Below, in pieces: positions 18,974 through 28,149 of a stretch of DNA of 64,000 nt. Origin of the DNA: Sphingomonas sp. NFR15 (GTDB lineage: Bacteria; Pseudomonadota; Alphaproteobacteria; Sphingomonadales; Sphingomonadaceae). The stretch lies in contig NZ_FMWX01000005.1 of NCBI RefSeq assembly GCF_900103265.1, positions 62,001 to 126,000 of the forward strand. Reading direction: 5' to 3'. The notes beneath the pieces were generated by a model, which had not been told where the DNA came from, did not search any database, and saw only the letters and a program-made list of their open reading frames with translations. Both the position numbers and the translations under genes were made by a program. Within the stretch, counting starts at the first letter, position 1, and each line of letters begins with the position of its first letter.

Positions 18974-19978
18974 ATGCATACAGACGGAACTCTCTCGATT
19001 CAGGTCAATGGCGAGCATCGCCGCGTGCGTGCCGGGCTGACGCTGGCCGATCTGGCTGCCGATCTCGGCCTCGCGCCCGAAAAGGTCGCGGTCGAGCGCA
19101 ATCTGTCGGTGGTACCGCGCTCGACGCTCAAGGATGTGCTGGTGGAGGATGGCGACGAGCTGGAGATCGTGCATTTCGTGGGCGGCGGCGACCATGCCCG
19201 CGCGGTCGCGCAGGATACATGGAGCGTGGCGGGCCGCACCTTCCGCTCGCGGCTGATCGTCGGCACCGGCAAGTATAAGGATTTCGCGCAAAACGCCGCC
19301 GCGCTGGAAGCGTCGGGCGCGGAGATCGTCACCGTCGCGGTGCGGCGCGTCAACGTCTCCGACCCGAACGCGCCGATGCTGACCGACTATATCGACCCGA
19401 AGAAGGTGACGTACCTCCCCAATACCGCCGGCTGCTTTGATGCGGAAAGTGCGATCCGCACGCTGCGGCTGGCGCGCGAGGCGGGCGGCTGGGATCTGGT
19501 CAAGCTCGAGGTGCTGGGCGAGGCCAAGACGCTGTACCCCGACATGGTCGAGACGCTGCGCGCGACCGAGGTGCTGGCCAAGGAAGGCTTCCTGCCGATG
19601 GTCTATTGCGTCGATGATCCGATCGCGGCGAAGCGGCTGGAGAATGCCGGCGCGGTCGCGATCATGCCGCTCGGCGCGCCGATCGGCTCGGGGCTGGGCA
19701 TCCAGAACCAGGTGACGATCCGGCTGATCGTCGAGGGCGCGGGCGTGCCGGTGCTGGTCGATGCCGGCGTCGGCACCGCGTCGGACGCGGCGGCGGCGAT
19801 GGAGCTGGGCTGCGACGGGGTGCTGATGAACACCGCGATCGCCGAGGCGAAAGACCCGATCATGATGGCCGCCGCGATGAAGGCGGGCGTCGAGGCGGGG
19901 CGGCTCGCCTATCTCGCCGGGCGGATGGGCAAGCGGCGCTATGCCGATCCGTCGAGCCCGCTGTCCGGGCTGATCTGA
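18974..19978 (+). CDS. thiSG: ThiS-ThiG fusion: sulfur carrier and thiazole synthase
   Basis: A 334-residue bifunctional protein of thiamine synthesis. Residues 1-66 are a ThiS ubiquitin-like domain ([14 protein letters not shown]...VGGG). Residues 77-334 are the ThiG TIM barrel ([31 protein letters not shown], the Schiff-base Lys in [37 protein letters not shown]). In the fusion the ThiS GGG is internal and followed by DHARAV. In stand-alone ThiS the GG is the free C-terminus that is thiocarboxylated, so processing or another chemistry is implied. ATG at 18974 follows AGGA at 6 bp. I see no TPP riboswitch upstream. Confidence 0.93.
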   Translation: MHTDGTLSIQVNGEHRRVRAGLTLADLAADLGLAPEKVAVERNLSVVPRSTLKDVLVEDGDELEIVHFVGGGDHARAVAQDTWSVAGRTFRSRLIVGTGKYKDFAQNAAALEASGAEIVTVAVRRVNVSDPNAPMLTDYIDPKKVTYLPNTAGCFDAESAIRTLRLAREAGGWDLVKLEVLGEAKTLYPDMVETLRATEVLAKEGFLPMVYCVDDPIAAKRLENAGAVAIMPLGAPIGSGLGIQNQVTIRLIVEGAGVPVLVDAGVGTASDAAAAMELGCDGVLMNTAIAEAKDPIMMAAAMKAGVEAGRLAYLAGRMGKRRYADPSSPLSGLI

Positions 19979-20021
19979 TCCGCCGGGCACGCGCGCCGCA
20001 TATGATCTAAGTTACTGTTTC

Positions 20022-20046
20022 GGAACCATGACCGCCTTGGTCCGTT
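20022..20046 (+). promoter_or_regulatory. EcfG (general stress) type promoter for csbD
   Basis: GGAAC (20022-20026), a 16-bp spacer and CGTT (20043-20046) match the consensus GGAAC-N16/17-CGTT recognised by the alphaproteobacterial general-stress sigma factor EcfG. It lies 63 bp upstream of the csbD ATG, a suitable distance for a short 5' UTR, and csbD is a typical stress-regulon member. Confidence 0.7.
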
Positions 20047-20109
20047 GATACTGCGGGAGTGGTAAGCGTCGGCCAACGACGCGCTTTTCACCCACGCAGG
20101 AGACAGATC

Positions 20110-20280
20110 ATGGGCGAACTCGGCGACAAGATCAAAGGCAACATCAACGAGGCGATCGGCAAGGTCAAGCAGCAGAGCGACGACCCCGCCACGCGCGACG
20201 AAGGTGCCGCGCAGGAGCTGAAAGGCAAGGGCGAGCAGGTCAAGGGCAAGATCAAGGGCGCGCTCGGCGACGACATCTGA
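20110..20280 (+). CDS. CsbD family stress protein
   Basis: A 56-residue hydrophilic protein made almost wholly of charged helical segments: GELGDKIKGNINEAIGKVKQ, then KGKGEQVKGKIKGALGDDI. This K-G-x2-E/Q repeat is the CsbD signature. Family members accumulate under general stress and in stationary phase; the molecular function is unsettled. ATG at 20110 follows GCAGGAGACAGATC. An EcfG-type promoter lies upstream and a strong intrinsic terminator 25 bp downstream, so it is a single-gene unit. Confidence 0.9.
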   Translation: MGELGDKIKGNINEAIGKVKQQSDDPATRDEGAAQELKGKGEQVKGKIKGALGDDI

Positions 20281-20304
20281 GGCCGCGAAAGCGTTAGGAG
20301 AGAC

Positions 20305-20335
20305 ACGCCGCCCCGGGGGACCGGGGCGGCGTTTT
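20305..20335 (+). terminator. Intrinsic terminator of csbD
   Basis: A perfect 12-bp stem ACGCCGCCCCGG-GGGA-CCGGGGCGGCGT (20305-20332) is followed by TTTT. It separates csbD from the convergent ThDP enzyme gene that ends at 20338. Confidence 0.9.
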
Positions 20336-20337
20336 CA

Positions 20338-21975
20338 TTAGGCGTCGCCCGCGAGCATCGCACCCGCGCTGATCGCGCGCATCTCGGTCTTGAGGTGGAG
20401 CAGTTTGACACCGCTATGCGCGAGTGCGCGCTCGAGCGCGGGCGCGAACGCCTCGGTGGTCTCCACCGTCTCCGCCCAGCAGCCGTACGCGCGGGCGAGC
20501 GCGGCGAAATCGGGGTTGTGCAGCCGCGTCCCGCTCACCCGGCCGGGATAGTCGCGCTCCTGATGCATGCGGATCGTGCCATAGCCCGCATTGTCGATCA
20601 CCAGCACCAGCATGTCCACGCCGTGCGCCACCGCTGTCGCGAGTTCCTGACTGTTCATCAGGAAGCAGCCGTCACCCGCGAGCGCGACGACCTGCCGGTC
20701 GGGGTGGCGGAGGGCGGCGGCGGTTGCGGCGGGAACGCCATAGCCCATCGCGCCACAGGTCGGAGCAAGCTGGCTGTTGAGCTCATATCGCCAATAGCGG
20801 TGCCACCAGCCCGAATAATTGCCGGCGCCGTTGCAGATGATCGTGTCCGCCGGCAGCCGTTCGCGCATCGCCGCCACGCACGGGCCGAGATCGAGCACGA
20901 GGCCGGGGCGCGGGGCAGGGGTGGACCAGGCGAGATACTCGGCATGCGCTTCGGCGCCGGTGGTGCGCGGCGGCAGGTCGATCGACAGCAGGCCATCCGC
21001 GAACGATGCCATGTCCGCGCAGATCGCCAGATCGGCGCGATAGACGCTGCCGAGTTCCTCGGGATCGGGATGCACGTGGACAAGCGTCTGGCCGGGATGC
21101 TCGGGCGTGAGCAAAGTATAGCCATCGGTGGTCGCCTCGCCCAGCCGCGCGCCGACCACCACCAGCAGATCGGCCGCGCGGATGCGCGCGACGAGCTTCG
21201 GATTGGGGCCGTAGCCGAGATTTCCAGCCCAGACCGGGCACGTGTTGGGCAGCGCATCCTGCCGCCGGAACGCCGATGCGACCGGCACGCCGCTGCGCTC
21301 GGCCCATTGCGCGATGTCGCGCGCCGCCGCATCGTCCCACCCGGCGCCTCCGATGAGCAGCATCGGCCGCTCGGCGCCGCCCAGCGCGCCGCCGAGCGCC
21401 GCCATCTGGATCGGATCGGCCGCCTGCGTCACCCGCGTGACGCGCGGCCGATCGACTACCTCGACCACATCCTTGAGCATGTCCTCGGGCAGCGCCAGCA
21501 CGACCGGTCCCGGCCGCCCGCTCATCGCGGTCGCATAGGCGCGCGCGACATATTCGGGGATGCGGCGCGCGTCGTCGATCCGCGCCGCCCATTTGGCTAC
21601 GGCTCCGAACATCGCCTCGAAGTTGATTTCCTGAAACGCCTCGCGGTCGCGCGTGCCGCGATCGACGTCGCCGATGAACAGGATCATCGGCTGGCTGTCC
21701 TGCATCGCGACATGGACGCCGATCGATGCGTTGGTCGCACCCGGCCCGCGCGTGACGAAGGCGACCCCAGGCCGCCCGGTCAGCGTGCCGTCGGCGCAGG
21801 CCATGAACCCGACCCCGCCTTCCTGCCGGCAGACGACGAGGTCGATCGCGGGCGTGTCGTGCAACGCGTCGAGCACCGCGAGGAAGCTCTCGCCGGGGAC
21901 GGTGAAGATCCGGTCGCATCCCTGCGCGAGCAGTTGATCGACGAGAATGCGGCCGCCGGTGCGCGGATGGGTCAT
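20338..21975 (-). CDS. Thiamine diphosphate-dependent enzyme, acetolactate synthase-like
   Basis: A 545-residue protein with the three domains of the IlvB/POX family. The N-terminal Pyr domain has the catalytic Glu in VCRQEGGVGFMA and TRGPGATNA. The central cofactor-binding domain includes PMLLIGGAGWDDAA. The C-terminal PP domain has the ThDP-binding motif ALAGDGCFLMNSQEL ending near VIDNAGYGTI. It is not clearly IlvB itself: there is no small-subunit gene nearby and the sequence fits the broad 'thiamine pyrophosphate-binding protein' class, so the substrate is unknown. ATG at 21975 (MTHPRTGG) is chosen because homologues begin there; the frame is open 26 codons further. It stands alone. Confidence 0.88.
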   Translation of the reverse strand: MTHPRTGGRILVDQLLAQGCDRIFTVPGESFLAVLDALHDTPAIDLVVCRQEGGVGFMACADGTLTGRPGVAFVTRGPGATNASIGVHVAMQDSQPMILFIGDVDRGTRDREAFQEINFEAMFGAVAKWAARIDDARRIPEYVARAYATAMSGRPGPVVLALPEDMLKDVVEVVDRPRVTRVTQAADPIQMAALGGALGGAERPMLLIGGAGWDDAAARDIAQWAERSGVPVASAFRRQDALPNTCPVWAGNLGYGPNPKLVARIRAADLLVVVGARLGEATTDGYTLLTPEHPGQTLVHVHPDPEELGSVYRADLAICADMASFADGLLSIDLPPRTTGAEAHAEYLAWSTPAPRPGLVLDLGPCVAAMRERLPADTIICNGAGNYSGWWHRYWRYELNSQLAPTCGAMGYGVPAATAAALRHPDRQVVALAGDGCFLMNSQELATAVAHGVDMLVLVIDNAGYGTIRMHQERDYPGRVSGTRLHNPDFAALARAYGCWAETVETTEAFAPALERALAHSGVKLLHLKTEMRAISAGAMLAGDA

Positions 21976-22269
21976 GGCACGTCTCTCAAACGTCTGCCGC
22001 TCGGGCGAGCGGATGGGGAAAAGCCGCGACGTATCGGTTCGCCCGAACGTCATTGGACCTGTCGGGAAGCTTTACACCGCCGCGATCCGGCGCGCCGCGT
22101 TAACCAGGCCGTGCGAGCAAATCCGCGATCTCGCGCCAATTGGCACGCGCCCTGCACTACACTAATCAGCCGAGCGGAAACGCTTCAGCAGGACGGGCCG
22201 ATGCTGCCCCCGATCTCGCGTCGGCCCGTCCGCACCCGGCTTTCCCGCGATGCGGACGGTCGATTCCGA

Positions 22270-22614
22270 TCAGGCGGCTTTCAACAGCCCCGCGTCGGTC
22301 AGCAATTGCGCCAGTTCGCCGCTCTCGTACATCTCCATCATGATGTCCGAGCCGCCGACGAATTCGCCCTTCACATAGAGCTGCGGGATCGTCGGCCAGT
22401 CCGAGAACGCCTTGATGCCCTGGCGCACGGCCTGGTCCTGCAGCACGTCGACGCTGTCGAACTCGACGCCGACATGGTTGAGGATCGCGACGGCACGGCT
22501 CGAAAAGCCGCACTGCGGGAAGAGCGGGCTGCCCTTCATGAACAGGAGCACGTCGCTCTTGCCGACCATCTCGGCGAGGCGAGCCTGGGTCTCGCCACTG
22601 GTTTCGGTGGTCAT
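22270..22614 (-). CDS. grxD: Monothiol glutaredoxin, Grx4 type
   Basis: A 114-residue CGFS-type glutaredoxin ([11 protein letters not shown], Cys35), which binds and passes on 2Fe-2S clusters. [19 protein letters not shown] carries the conserved TIPQ cis-proline and glutathione contacts. ATG at 22614 follows AAGGA by 7 bp. A GTG five codons earlier overlaps the bolA stop (GTGA), but has no own ribosome site. It follows bolA directly; the BolA-Grx4 pair forms a heterodimeric Fe-S complex, and the gene neighbourhood supports that partnership. Confidence 0.95.
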   Translation of the reverse strand: MTTETSGETQARLAEMVGKSDVLLFMKGSPLFPQCGFSSRAVAILNHVGVEFDSVDVLQDQAVRQGIKAFSDWPTIPQLYVKGEFVGGSDIMMEMYESGELAQLLTDAGLLKAA

Positions 22615-22625
22615 CTGGATATCCT

Positions 22626-22859
22626 TCACTCTGGTACGGCGGTGGTAAGCTGGAGCGCGTGGAGAACGCCGCCCATGCGTTCACCGAGCGCGGCATAGAC
22701 GGCCCGCTGCTGCTTGAGGCGCGGCAGGCCGCGGAACGTCTCGCTGGTGACGCGCGCGGCCCAATGGTCGCCATCCCCGGCGAGGTCGGTCATCACGACT
22801 TGCGCATCGGGGATCGCCGCGACGATCAGCGCCTCGATCTCATGGGCGGCCATCGGCAT
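22626..22859 (-). CDS. bolA: BolA family protein
   Basis: A 77-residue protein with the BolA fold: [19 protein letters not shown], then [30 protein letters not shown], containing the conserved H that can ligate a shared Fe-S cluster with the glutaredoxin encoded next. The start is ATG 22859, overlapping the previous stop by one base (TAATG); an ATG two codons later (22853) is also possible. It is the middle gene of the DUF1476-bolA-grx operon and translation is probably coupled. Confidence 0.93.
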   Translation of the reverse strand: MPMAAHEIEALIVAAIPDAQVVMTDLAGDGDHWAARVTSETFRGLPRLKQQRAVYAALGERMGGVLHALQLTTAVPE

Positions 22860-23182
22860 TATTCGGAGGCCATCAACTGGCGGCGCGCCTCGACGGTATG
22901 CTCGTCGATCGCGCGGCGCACCATCGCCTCGTCGCACGCGATATCCGCGGCGGTCAGGTCGCCGAGCAGCTTGCGCACGACATCGTCATCGCCCGCTTCC
23001 TCGAAATCGGCATGCACGACCGAGGTGGCATAAGCGTCGGCCTCGGCCTTGGTCAGCTTCATCAGCTCCGCCGCCCAATAGCCGAGCAGGCGGTTGCGCC
23101 GCGCGACGATGCGGAACGCCATCTCCTCGTCGCGTGCGAACTTCGCCTCGAACGCCCGCTCGCGCTCGTCGAATGTGGTCAT
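22859..23182 (-). CDS. DUF1476 family, ATP synthase inhibitor subunit zeta
   Basis: A 107-residue charged helical protein beginning MTTFDERERAFEAKFARDEE, which is the DUF1476 signature. RNRLLGYWAAELM and the four-helix spacing downstream also fit. In alphaproteobacteria this family is the zeta subunit that inhibits F1-ATPase rotation in one direction. ATG at 23182 follows GAGGGGAGAGCCAG; the frame is open upstream but runs into an inverted repeat. It heads a three-gene operon with bolA and grxD. Confidence 0.93.
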   Translation of the reverse strand: MTTFDERERAFEAKFARDEEMAFRIVARRNRLLGYWAAELMKLTKAEADAYATSVVHADFEEAGDDDVVRKLLGDLTAADIACDEAMVRRAIDEHTVEARRQLMASE

Positions 23183-23267
23183 CTGGCTCTCCCCTCGGGC
23201 CGCAAAATCTCCTGACCGAGATAGGGAAGGCGATGGGGTGGCGCAACTGGGCGTTAGGCCGCCGATC

Positions 23268-23336
23268 CGTTCGTCCCGAGCGACGTCGAGGAACATCCCC
23301 GGCGCGCAGGTGTCTCGACTGCGCTCGACACGAACG
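23268..23336. repeat. CGTTCG/CGAACG inverted repeat, copy 12
   Basis: A 69-bp copy (CGTTCGTCCCGAGCGACGTC ... CTGCGCTCGACACGAACG) just past the stop of leuD, upstream of the DUF1476 operon. Confidence 0.75.
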
Positions 23337-23342
23337 GTTGGT

Positions 23343-23954
23343 TTATGCCGCCGCGCTCGCGTGGAAGCGTTCGCCGGCCATGAACGGCCGGTCGTGGGCG
23401 ACGCCGGCTTCATAGCCGGAGATCGCGGCATCGCGCGCCAGCGTCAGCCCGACCTCGTCGAGACCTTCCATCAGGCACTGGCGGCGGAACGGATCGAGCT
23501 CGAACGCGAAGCGGTCCTGGAAGGGCGTGGTGACGGTCATGGTTTCGAGGTCGACCGAGACGCTGTCGGTCTTCGCCACCTCGACCAGCCGATCGACCGC
23601 ATCCTGCGGCAGCACCACGGTGACGATGCCGTTCTTGAACGCATTGCCGGAAAAGATGTCCGAGAAGCTCGGCGCGATTACCGCGGCGATCCCCATGTCG
23701 GCGAGCGCCCAGGCGGCATGTTCGCGGCTCGATCCGCAGCCGAAATTGTCGCCCGCGATCAGCACCGGCGCGCCGGCGTAGCGCGGATCGTCGAAGATGT
23801 TGCCCGGCTCCGCGCGCACCGTCTCGAACGCGCCTTTGCCCAGCCCCTCGCGCGTGACCGTCTTCAGCCAATGCGCGGGGATGATGACGTCGGTGTCGAT
23901 GTTCTTCGCGCCCCACGGATAGGCGCGGCCGGAGACTTGGGTGACGGGCTTCAT
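23343..23954 (-). CDS. leuD: 3-isopropylmalate dehydratase small subunit
   Basis: A 203-residue swivelling subunit of isopropylmalate isomerase (leucine pathway). Signatures are [31 protein letters not shown] and [18 protein letters not shown]. The length matches LeuD. It lies downstream of leuC with a 35-codon ORF between them that overlaps the leuC stop. The gap from that ORF to leuD is 55 bp. Confidence 0.96.
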   Translation of the reverse strand: MKPVTQVSGRAYPWGAKNIDTDVIIPAHWLKTVTREGLGKGAFETVRAEPGNIFDDPRYAGAPVLIAGDNFGCGSSREHAAWALADMGIAAVIAPSFSDIFSGNAFKNGIVTVVLPQDAVDRLVEVAKTDSVSVDLETMTVTTPFQDRFAFELDPFRRQCLMEGLDEVGLTLARDAAISGYEAGVAHDRPFMAGERFHASAAA

Positions 23955-24009
23955 CGGACGAGTGCCTTCAAGGAACGAAAGTGTCTGCCTGCTTGACGCC
24001 GACGCCGCG

Positions 24010-24117
24010 TCAGCGTTCGCCGCTGGTCAGCGTGAGGTTCGGGCGCGCCGTGGCGGCATACGCCGCGACGCCGCTGACGATGGTGCCCATGATCAGCAAG
24101 ATAAGTGCGCGCTTCAT
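24010..24117 (-). CDS. Small ORF between leuC and leuD, signal-anchor-like
   Basis: A 35-residue frame, [20 protein letters not shown] followed by a short hydrophilic tail ending T-S-G-E-R. Its ATG overlaps the leuC stop as ATGA, so translation would be coupled. The sequence has a basic N-terminus, about 17 hydrophobic residues and an A-Y-A-A segment, so it could be a single-pass membrane peptide or an exported leader. I do not recognise a family. Coding is inferred from the ATGA overlap, the membrane-like composition and the lack of any other explanation for the leuC-leuD gap. Confidence 0.55.
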   Translation of the reverse strand: MKRALILLIMGTIVSGVAAYAATARPNLTLTSGER

Positions 24118-25553
24118 GCCTGTACCCCCAAATCGAACTCGCGGACGTCACTCAACCGGCCGTTGATCGCGGCCGCAGCCGCCATCGCCGGTGAAACCAG
24201 ATGCGTCCGCGCACCCGGCCCCTGCCGTCCTACGAAATTCCGATTCGAAGTGGAAGCGCAGCGTTCGCCGGGCGGCACCTTGTCCGGGTTCATCGCCAGG
24301 CACATCGAACAGCCCGGCTCGCGCCACTCGAATCCGGCGTCGCGGAAGATGCGATCGAGCCCCTCGGCCTCGGCCTGGCGCTTGACGAGCCCCGAGCCGG
24401 GCACGACCAGCGCGCGCACGCCCTCGGCGACGTGCCGCCCGCCCGCGATCGCGGCGGCGGCGCGCAGATCCTCGATGCGGCTGTTGGTGCAACTGCCGAT
24501 GAAGACATGCTGGACCGGCACCTCGGCGATCGGCGTGCCGGGGGCGAGGCCCATATAGTCGAGCGATTTTTGCGCCGCGACCCGCTTCGACGGATCGGCG
24601 AAACTCTCGGGATCGGGCACCACGCCGGTGATCGGCACGACGTCCTCGGGCGAGGTGCCCCAGGTCAGCGACGGCGCGATCTGCGTGGCGTCGATCAGGA
24701 TGGTGCGGTCGTAGCGCGCGCCCGGATCGGTCGGCAACGTGCGCCAATAGGCGACCGCCGCGTCCCAGGCCGCGCCCTTGGGTGCCATCGGCCGACCTTT
24801 GAGATAGGCGAAGGTCGTCTCGTCGGGCGCGATCAGCCCGGCGCGCGCACCGCCCTCGATCGACATGTTGGCGATCGTCAGCCGGCCCTCGATCGACATG
24901 TCGCGGATCGTCGAGCCGGTATATTCGATGACATGGCCGGTGCCGCCGGCGGTGCCGATCCGCCCGATCACGTGCAGGATCACGTCCTTGGGCGTCACGC
25001 CCACACCGAGCTCGCCCTCGATCCGCACCTCGAACGTCTTGGACGGGCTGAGCAGCAAGGTCTGCGTGGCGAGCACATGCTCGACCTCGGAGGTGCCGAT
25101 CCCGAACGCGAGCGCGCCGAGCGCACCATGCGCCGAGGTGTGGCTGTCGCCGCATACCAGCGTCGTGCCGGGCAGGGTGAAGCCCTGTTCGGGGCCGACG
25201 ACATGGACTATGCCCTGTTCGGGCGCGACCGCGTCGATATAATCGACGCCGAACTCGCGCGTGTTGCGCTCGAGCGCGTCGAGCTGCTGCGCGCTCTCCG
25301 GGTCGGCGATCGGCAGGCGGTGGCCGGCGGCATCGACGCGCGGTGTGGTCGGCAGGTTGTGGTCGGGCACCGCGAGCGTGAGATCGGGGCGGCGCACCTT
25401 GCGGCCGTTCGCGCGCAAGCCCGCGAAGGCCTGCGGGCTGGTCACCTCATGGACGAGGTGACGATCGATATAGATGAGGCACGTCCCGTCGTCGCGCTTC
25501 TCGACGACATGCGCGTTCCAGATTTTCTCGTACAGCGTTTGCGGGTTCGACAT
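24114..25553 (-). CDS. leuC: 3-isopropylmalate dehydratase large subunit
   Basis: A 479-residue aconitase-family enzyme that isomerises 2- to 3-isopropylmalate with LeuD. The 4Fe-4S ligands are in [10 protein letters not shown] and [11 protein letters not shown]. Other signatures are [32 protein letters not shown] near residue 135 and [15 protein letters not shown] near the N-terminus. The length is as expected for bacterial LeuC. ATG at 25553 ([15 protein letters not shown]) is the standard start. It is the first gene of the leuC-ORF-leuD unit; the 75 bp upstream should hold the promoter. Confidence 0.97.
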   Translation of the reverse strand: MSNPQTLYEKIWNAHVVEKRDDGTCLIYIDRHLVHEVTSPQAFAGLRANGRKVRRPDLTLAVPDHNLPTTPRVDAAGHRLPIADPESAQQLDALERNTREFGVDYIDAVAPEQGIVHVVGPEQGFTLPGTTLVCGDSHTSAHGALGALAFGIGTSEVEHVLATQTLLLSPSKTFEVRIEGELGVGVTPKDVILHVIGRIGTAGGTGHVIEYTGSTIRDMSIEGRLTIANMSIEGGARAGLIAPDETTFAYLKGRPMAPKGAAWDAAVAYWRTLPTDPGARYDRTILIDATQIAPSLTWGTSPEDVVPITGVVPDPESFADPSKRVAAQKSLDYMGLAPGTPIAEVPVQHVFIGSCTNSRIEDLRAAAAIAGGRHVAEGVRALVVPGSGLVKRQAEAEGLDRIFRDAGFEWREPGCSMCLAMNPDKVPPGERCASTSNRNFVGRQGPGARTHLVSPAMAAAAAINGRLSDVREFDLGVQA

Positions 25554-25628
25554 GCGCGCGCTTTAACGCTTTGATGCGCGATCGCAACCTCAGACTGCAT
25601 GTTCATTGCGCAAGTCGGAAATCCGCGG

Positions 25629-26582
25629 TCAACCCGCCTCCTTGGGAGAGAGATACGTCGGATCGTGCGTGACCGGCGAGGGCGACTGGTCGCGCAGCGC
25701 CGCGAGCTGCTCGGCGAAGCCGGTGCGGCAGCGGAAGCCGAGCACGCGCTCGGCGCGGCCGGCATCGTACACACGGTCGATCCGCTCGGGCAGCGACCAG
25801 CCGCGTGCGGCATACAGCGCCGGGGCATCGGGAAAGATGCGGGCGATCACCGCCGTCGCGTCCGTCTTCAGTGCGGCGCAGTCGGCGCGCGTGAACGGCG
25901 TCGGCGCGGAGAGGATGAAGGTGCCGAAGCCGATTTCGGGCGCGCGTTCCAGCGCGAGCACGTGCGCATCCGCCGCGTCCTCCACGGTGAGGCGGCGGTG
26001 AAGCAGTTCGTTCGCCTTCATGTTCTCGCCATCGGGCGCGCGGTGCGTGTCGTCATCCTCGGGAAAGAAGCGCCCGGTGCGCAGGATCAGCACGGGCAGG
26101 CCATGCTCGGCGTGGATCAGCCGGCACATTTGCTCGGCGGCGAGCTTGGTGATGCCGTAGATGTTGCGCGGTTCGAGCGGGGCGAGGCTTTCGTCTATCC
26201 ACACCGCTTCGTTCGCGGTGCCCGCGCGGATCGCGGCGGAGATCATCAGCGAGGTGGTCGAGGTGAAGATGAAGCGGCTCGCGCCATGCGCCACCGCCGC
26301 TTCGAGCAGGTGGAGCGTTCCGCTGACGTTGACGTCGATGAACGCCTGGCGCGGATAGCGGACGATGTCTGGCTTGTGGAGCGCGCCGCCATGGATCACC
26401 GCGTCGAAGCAATGCTCCGCGAACAATCGCTCGACGCACGCGCGGTCGGCGACGCTGCCGATCACGTCGGTGTCGATGCCCGGCGCGACGTCCAGCCCGG
26501 TGACGCTGTGCCCGGCTTCGCGCAGGCGCGGCGCGAGGAAGCGGCCGAGCCAGCCTGACGATCCCGTGAGCAGCACGCGCAT
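25629..26582 (-). CDS. NAD-dependent epimerase/dehydratase family protein
   Basis: A 317-residue extended SDR. It starts MRVLLTGSSGWLGRFLAP, the GxxGxxG NAD-binding loop, has an acidic residue at the end of the second strand (GLDVAPG) for NAD preference, and the active-site pair NIYGITKLAAEQ (YxxxK). The substrate is probably a nucleotide sugar or related metabolite, not predictable further. It is the last gene of the leftward five-gene operon that begins with scoA, 37 bp after the esterase stop. Confidence 0.87.
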   Translation of the reverse strand: MRVLLTGSSGWLGRFLAPRLREAGHSVTGLDVAPGIDTDVIGSVADRACVERLFAEHCFDAVIHGGALHKPDIVRYPRQAFIDVNVSGTLHLLEAAVAHGASRFIFTSTTSLMISAAIRAGTANEAVWIDESLAPLEPRNIYGITKLAAEQMCRLIHAEHGLPVLILRTGRFFPEDDDTHRAPDGENMKANELLHRRLTVEDAADAHVLALERAPEIGFGTFILSAPTPFTRADCAALKTDATAVIARIFPDAPALYAARGWSLPERIDRVYDAGRAERVLGFRCRTGFAEQLAALRDQSPSPVTHDPTYLSPKEAG

Positions 26583-26619
26583 CTCGAAGTTCCCCCCTGT
26601 TCAGGTCGCCGGCATGGCC

Positions 26620-27507
26620 TTACCGCCCGATCACCCCGTGCAGAAAGGCCGCGCTGTCCGCGAGCACCGCCGCCTTGCGCCGGAACGGCACCGACAGCGC
26701 CATCACCACCTCCTCATGGCTGAGCCTCGGGTAGCTGCGCAAGGTCACCGGCGCGCCGAGCGTATCGAGTCGCTGCGCGAGGCTGATCGCATTGCGCGGC
26801 TCGACCTCGGTATCGCCGGACGAGGTGACGAGCAGCATCGGCGGTGCATCGGCGCGCGCGTAGGCGATCGGCTGCGTGGTCCGTGGATCGGCGGTTCCCT
26901 TGAACGCCGCGATCGCGCGCGGCGAGGTCCACGGATAGAAATCATACGGTCCCGACAGGCCGACCACCGCCTTGATCGTGTTCGGTGGCAGCTTTTGCGC
27001 CGCCAGATAGCGCCGATCGAGCGCGAGCAGCGCGATGATGTGCGACCCGGCCGAATGCCCCGCCAGCGCGATCCGATCGGGATCGCCGCCGTAGGCCGCG
27101 ATATGATCGTGCGTCCATTTCACCGCCTCGGCGCCATCCTCGACGAAGGCGGGGAAGCGCACCGCCGGCACCTTGCGGTAATCGGGCACCACCACGACGA
27201 ACCCCCGTCTGGCGAACGCCCGCGCCGCGAAGCGATAGCCGTCGCGCGATCCCGCCGCCCAGCCGCCGCCATAGAAGAAGATCACCACCGGCAGCTTCGC
27301 GTGCGCCGGATATGCGGGCCGCCACACGTCGAGCGTCTGGCCGTGGCCGCCGAACGGCACCGCGACGCCGGGCCGAGCGGTGCCCCAGCCGCCGCCCATC
27401 GCGCCGTCGAGCAGGCTGAGCTGACCCGGTGGCGAGAGCAGCCTGAGCACCGCCACCAGCCCGACCGCGACCGCCAACAGGCCGATCGCGGCGATGCGCA
27501 GGATCAC
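26620..27507 (-). CDS. Alpha/beta hydrolase, membrane-anchored esterase
   Basis: A 295-residue esterase of the BD-FAE/hormone-sensitive-lipase-like type. Residues 4-22 form a hydrophobic signal anchor ([20 protein letters not shown]). The oxyanion-hole motif [15 protein letters not shown] (HGGG-like, with Y for H) is near residue 80. The nucleophile is in LAGHSAGSH, followed by a late Asp and a His near the C-terminus (LSHEEVVMA). GTG at 27507 overlaps the scoB stop (GTGA). The substrate is unknown. Confidence 0.85.
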   Translation of the reverse strand: MILRIAAIGLLAVAVGLVAVLRLLSPPGQLSLLDGAMGGGWGTARPGVAVPFGGHGQTLDVWRPAYPAHAKLPVVIFFYGGGWAAGSRDGYRFAARAFARRGFVVVVPDYRKVPAVRFPAFVEDGAEAVKWTHDHIAAYGGDPDRIALAGHSAGSHIIALLALDRRYLAAQKLPPNTIKAVVGLSGPYDFYPWTSPRAIAAFKGTADPRTTQPIAYARADAPPMLLVTSSGDTEVEPRNAISLAQRLDTLGAPVTLRSYPRLSHEEVVMALSVPFRRKAAVLADSAAFLHGVIGR

Positions 27508-28148
27508 GCGATGGCGCTGGTGTAATGCGCGGTGGTCTTGGCGGCGACCTCGTCGGCGGTCACGCCGGGGGCGAGTTCGATCAGCTCGAACGGGCTGTCA
27601 TGGTCGGGCCGGCGGAACACGCACAGATCGGTGACGATCATGTCGACGACGTTCTTGCCGGTCAGCGGCAGCGTGCAGGCCGGGATGAACTTGGGGTCGC
27701 CGTTCTTGGCTGTATGCTCCATCACGACGATGATCTTCTTGACGCCGGCGACGAGATCCATCGCCCCGCCCATGCCCTTGATCATCTTGCCGGGGATCAT
27801 CCAGTTGGCGATGTCGCCATTCTCGGCGACCTCCATCGCGCCGAGCACGGTCAGATCGATATGCCCGCCGCGAATCATCGCGAAACTGTCCGACGACGAG
27901 AAATAGGCGCTTTGCGGCAGTTCGCTGATCGTCTGCTTGCCCGCGTTGATGAGATCGGCGTCCTCCTCGCCCGCATAGGGGAAAGGGCCGATGCCAAGCA
28001 TGCCGTTTTCCGACTGGAGCGTCACCTCGACGCCCTCGGGGATATGGTTCGCGACCAGCGTCGGGATGCCGATGCCGAGATTGACGTAGAAGCCGTCCTG
28101 CAGCTCGCGCGCGGCGCGCGCCGCCATGTCGTCACGGGTCCAGGCCAT
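27504..28148 (-). CDS. scoB: 3-oxoacid CoA-transferase subunit B
   Basis: A 214-residue beta subunit of a succinyl-CoA:3-ketoacid (or related) CoA-transferase. It begins [19 protein letters not shown] and has the catalytic Glu in [37 protein letters not shown] and [22 protein letters not shown] are family blocks. It acts with ScoA, whose gene is separated from it by a phosphatase-like lipoprotein gene. ATG at 28148 follows GGAGAAATAAC, the ribosome site lying in the end of that gene (1-bp gap). Confidence 0.95.
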   Translation of the reverse strand: MAWTRDDMAARAARELQDGFYVNLGIGIPTLVANHIPEGVEVTLQSENGMLGIGPFPYAGEEDADLINAGKQTISELPQSAYFSSSDSFAMIRGGHIDLTVLGAMEVAENGDIANWMIPGKMIKGMGGAMDLVAGVKKIIVVMEHTAKNGDPKFIPACTLPLTGKNVVDMIVTDLCVFRRPDHDSPFELIELAPGVTADEVAAKTTAHYTSAIA

Positions 28149-28149
28149 G

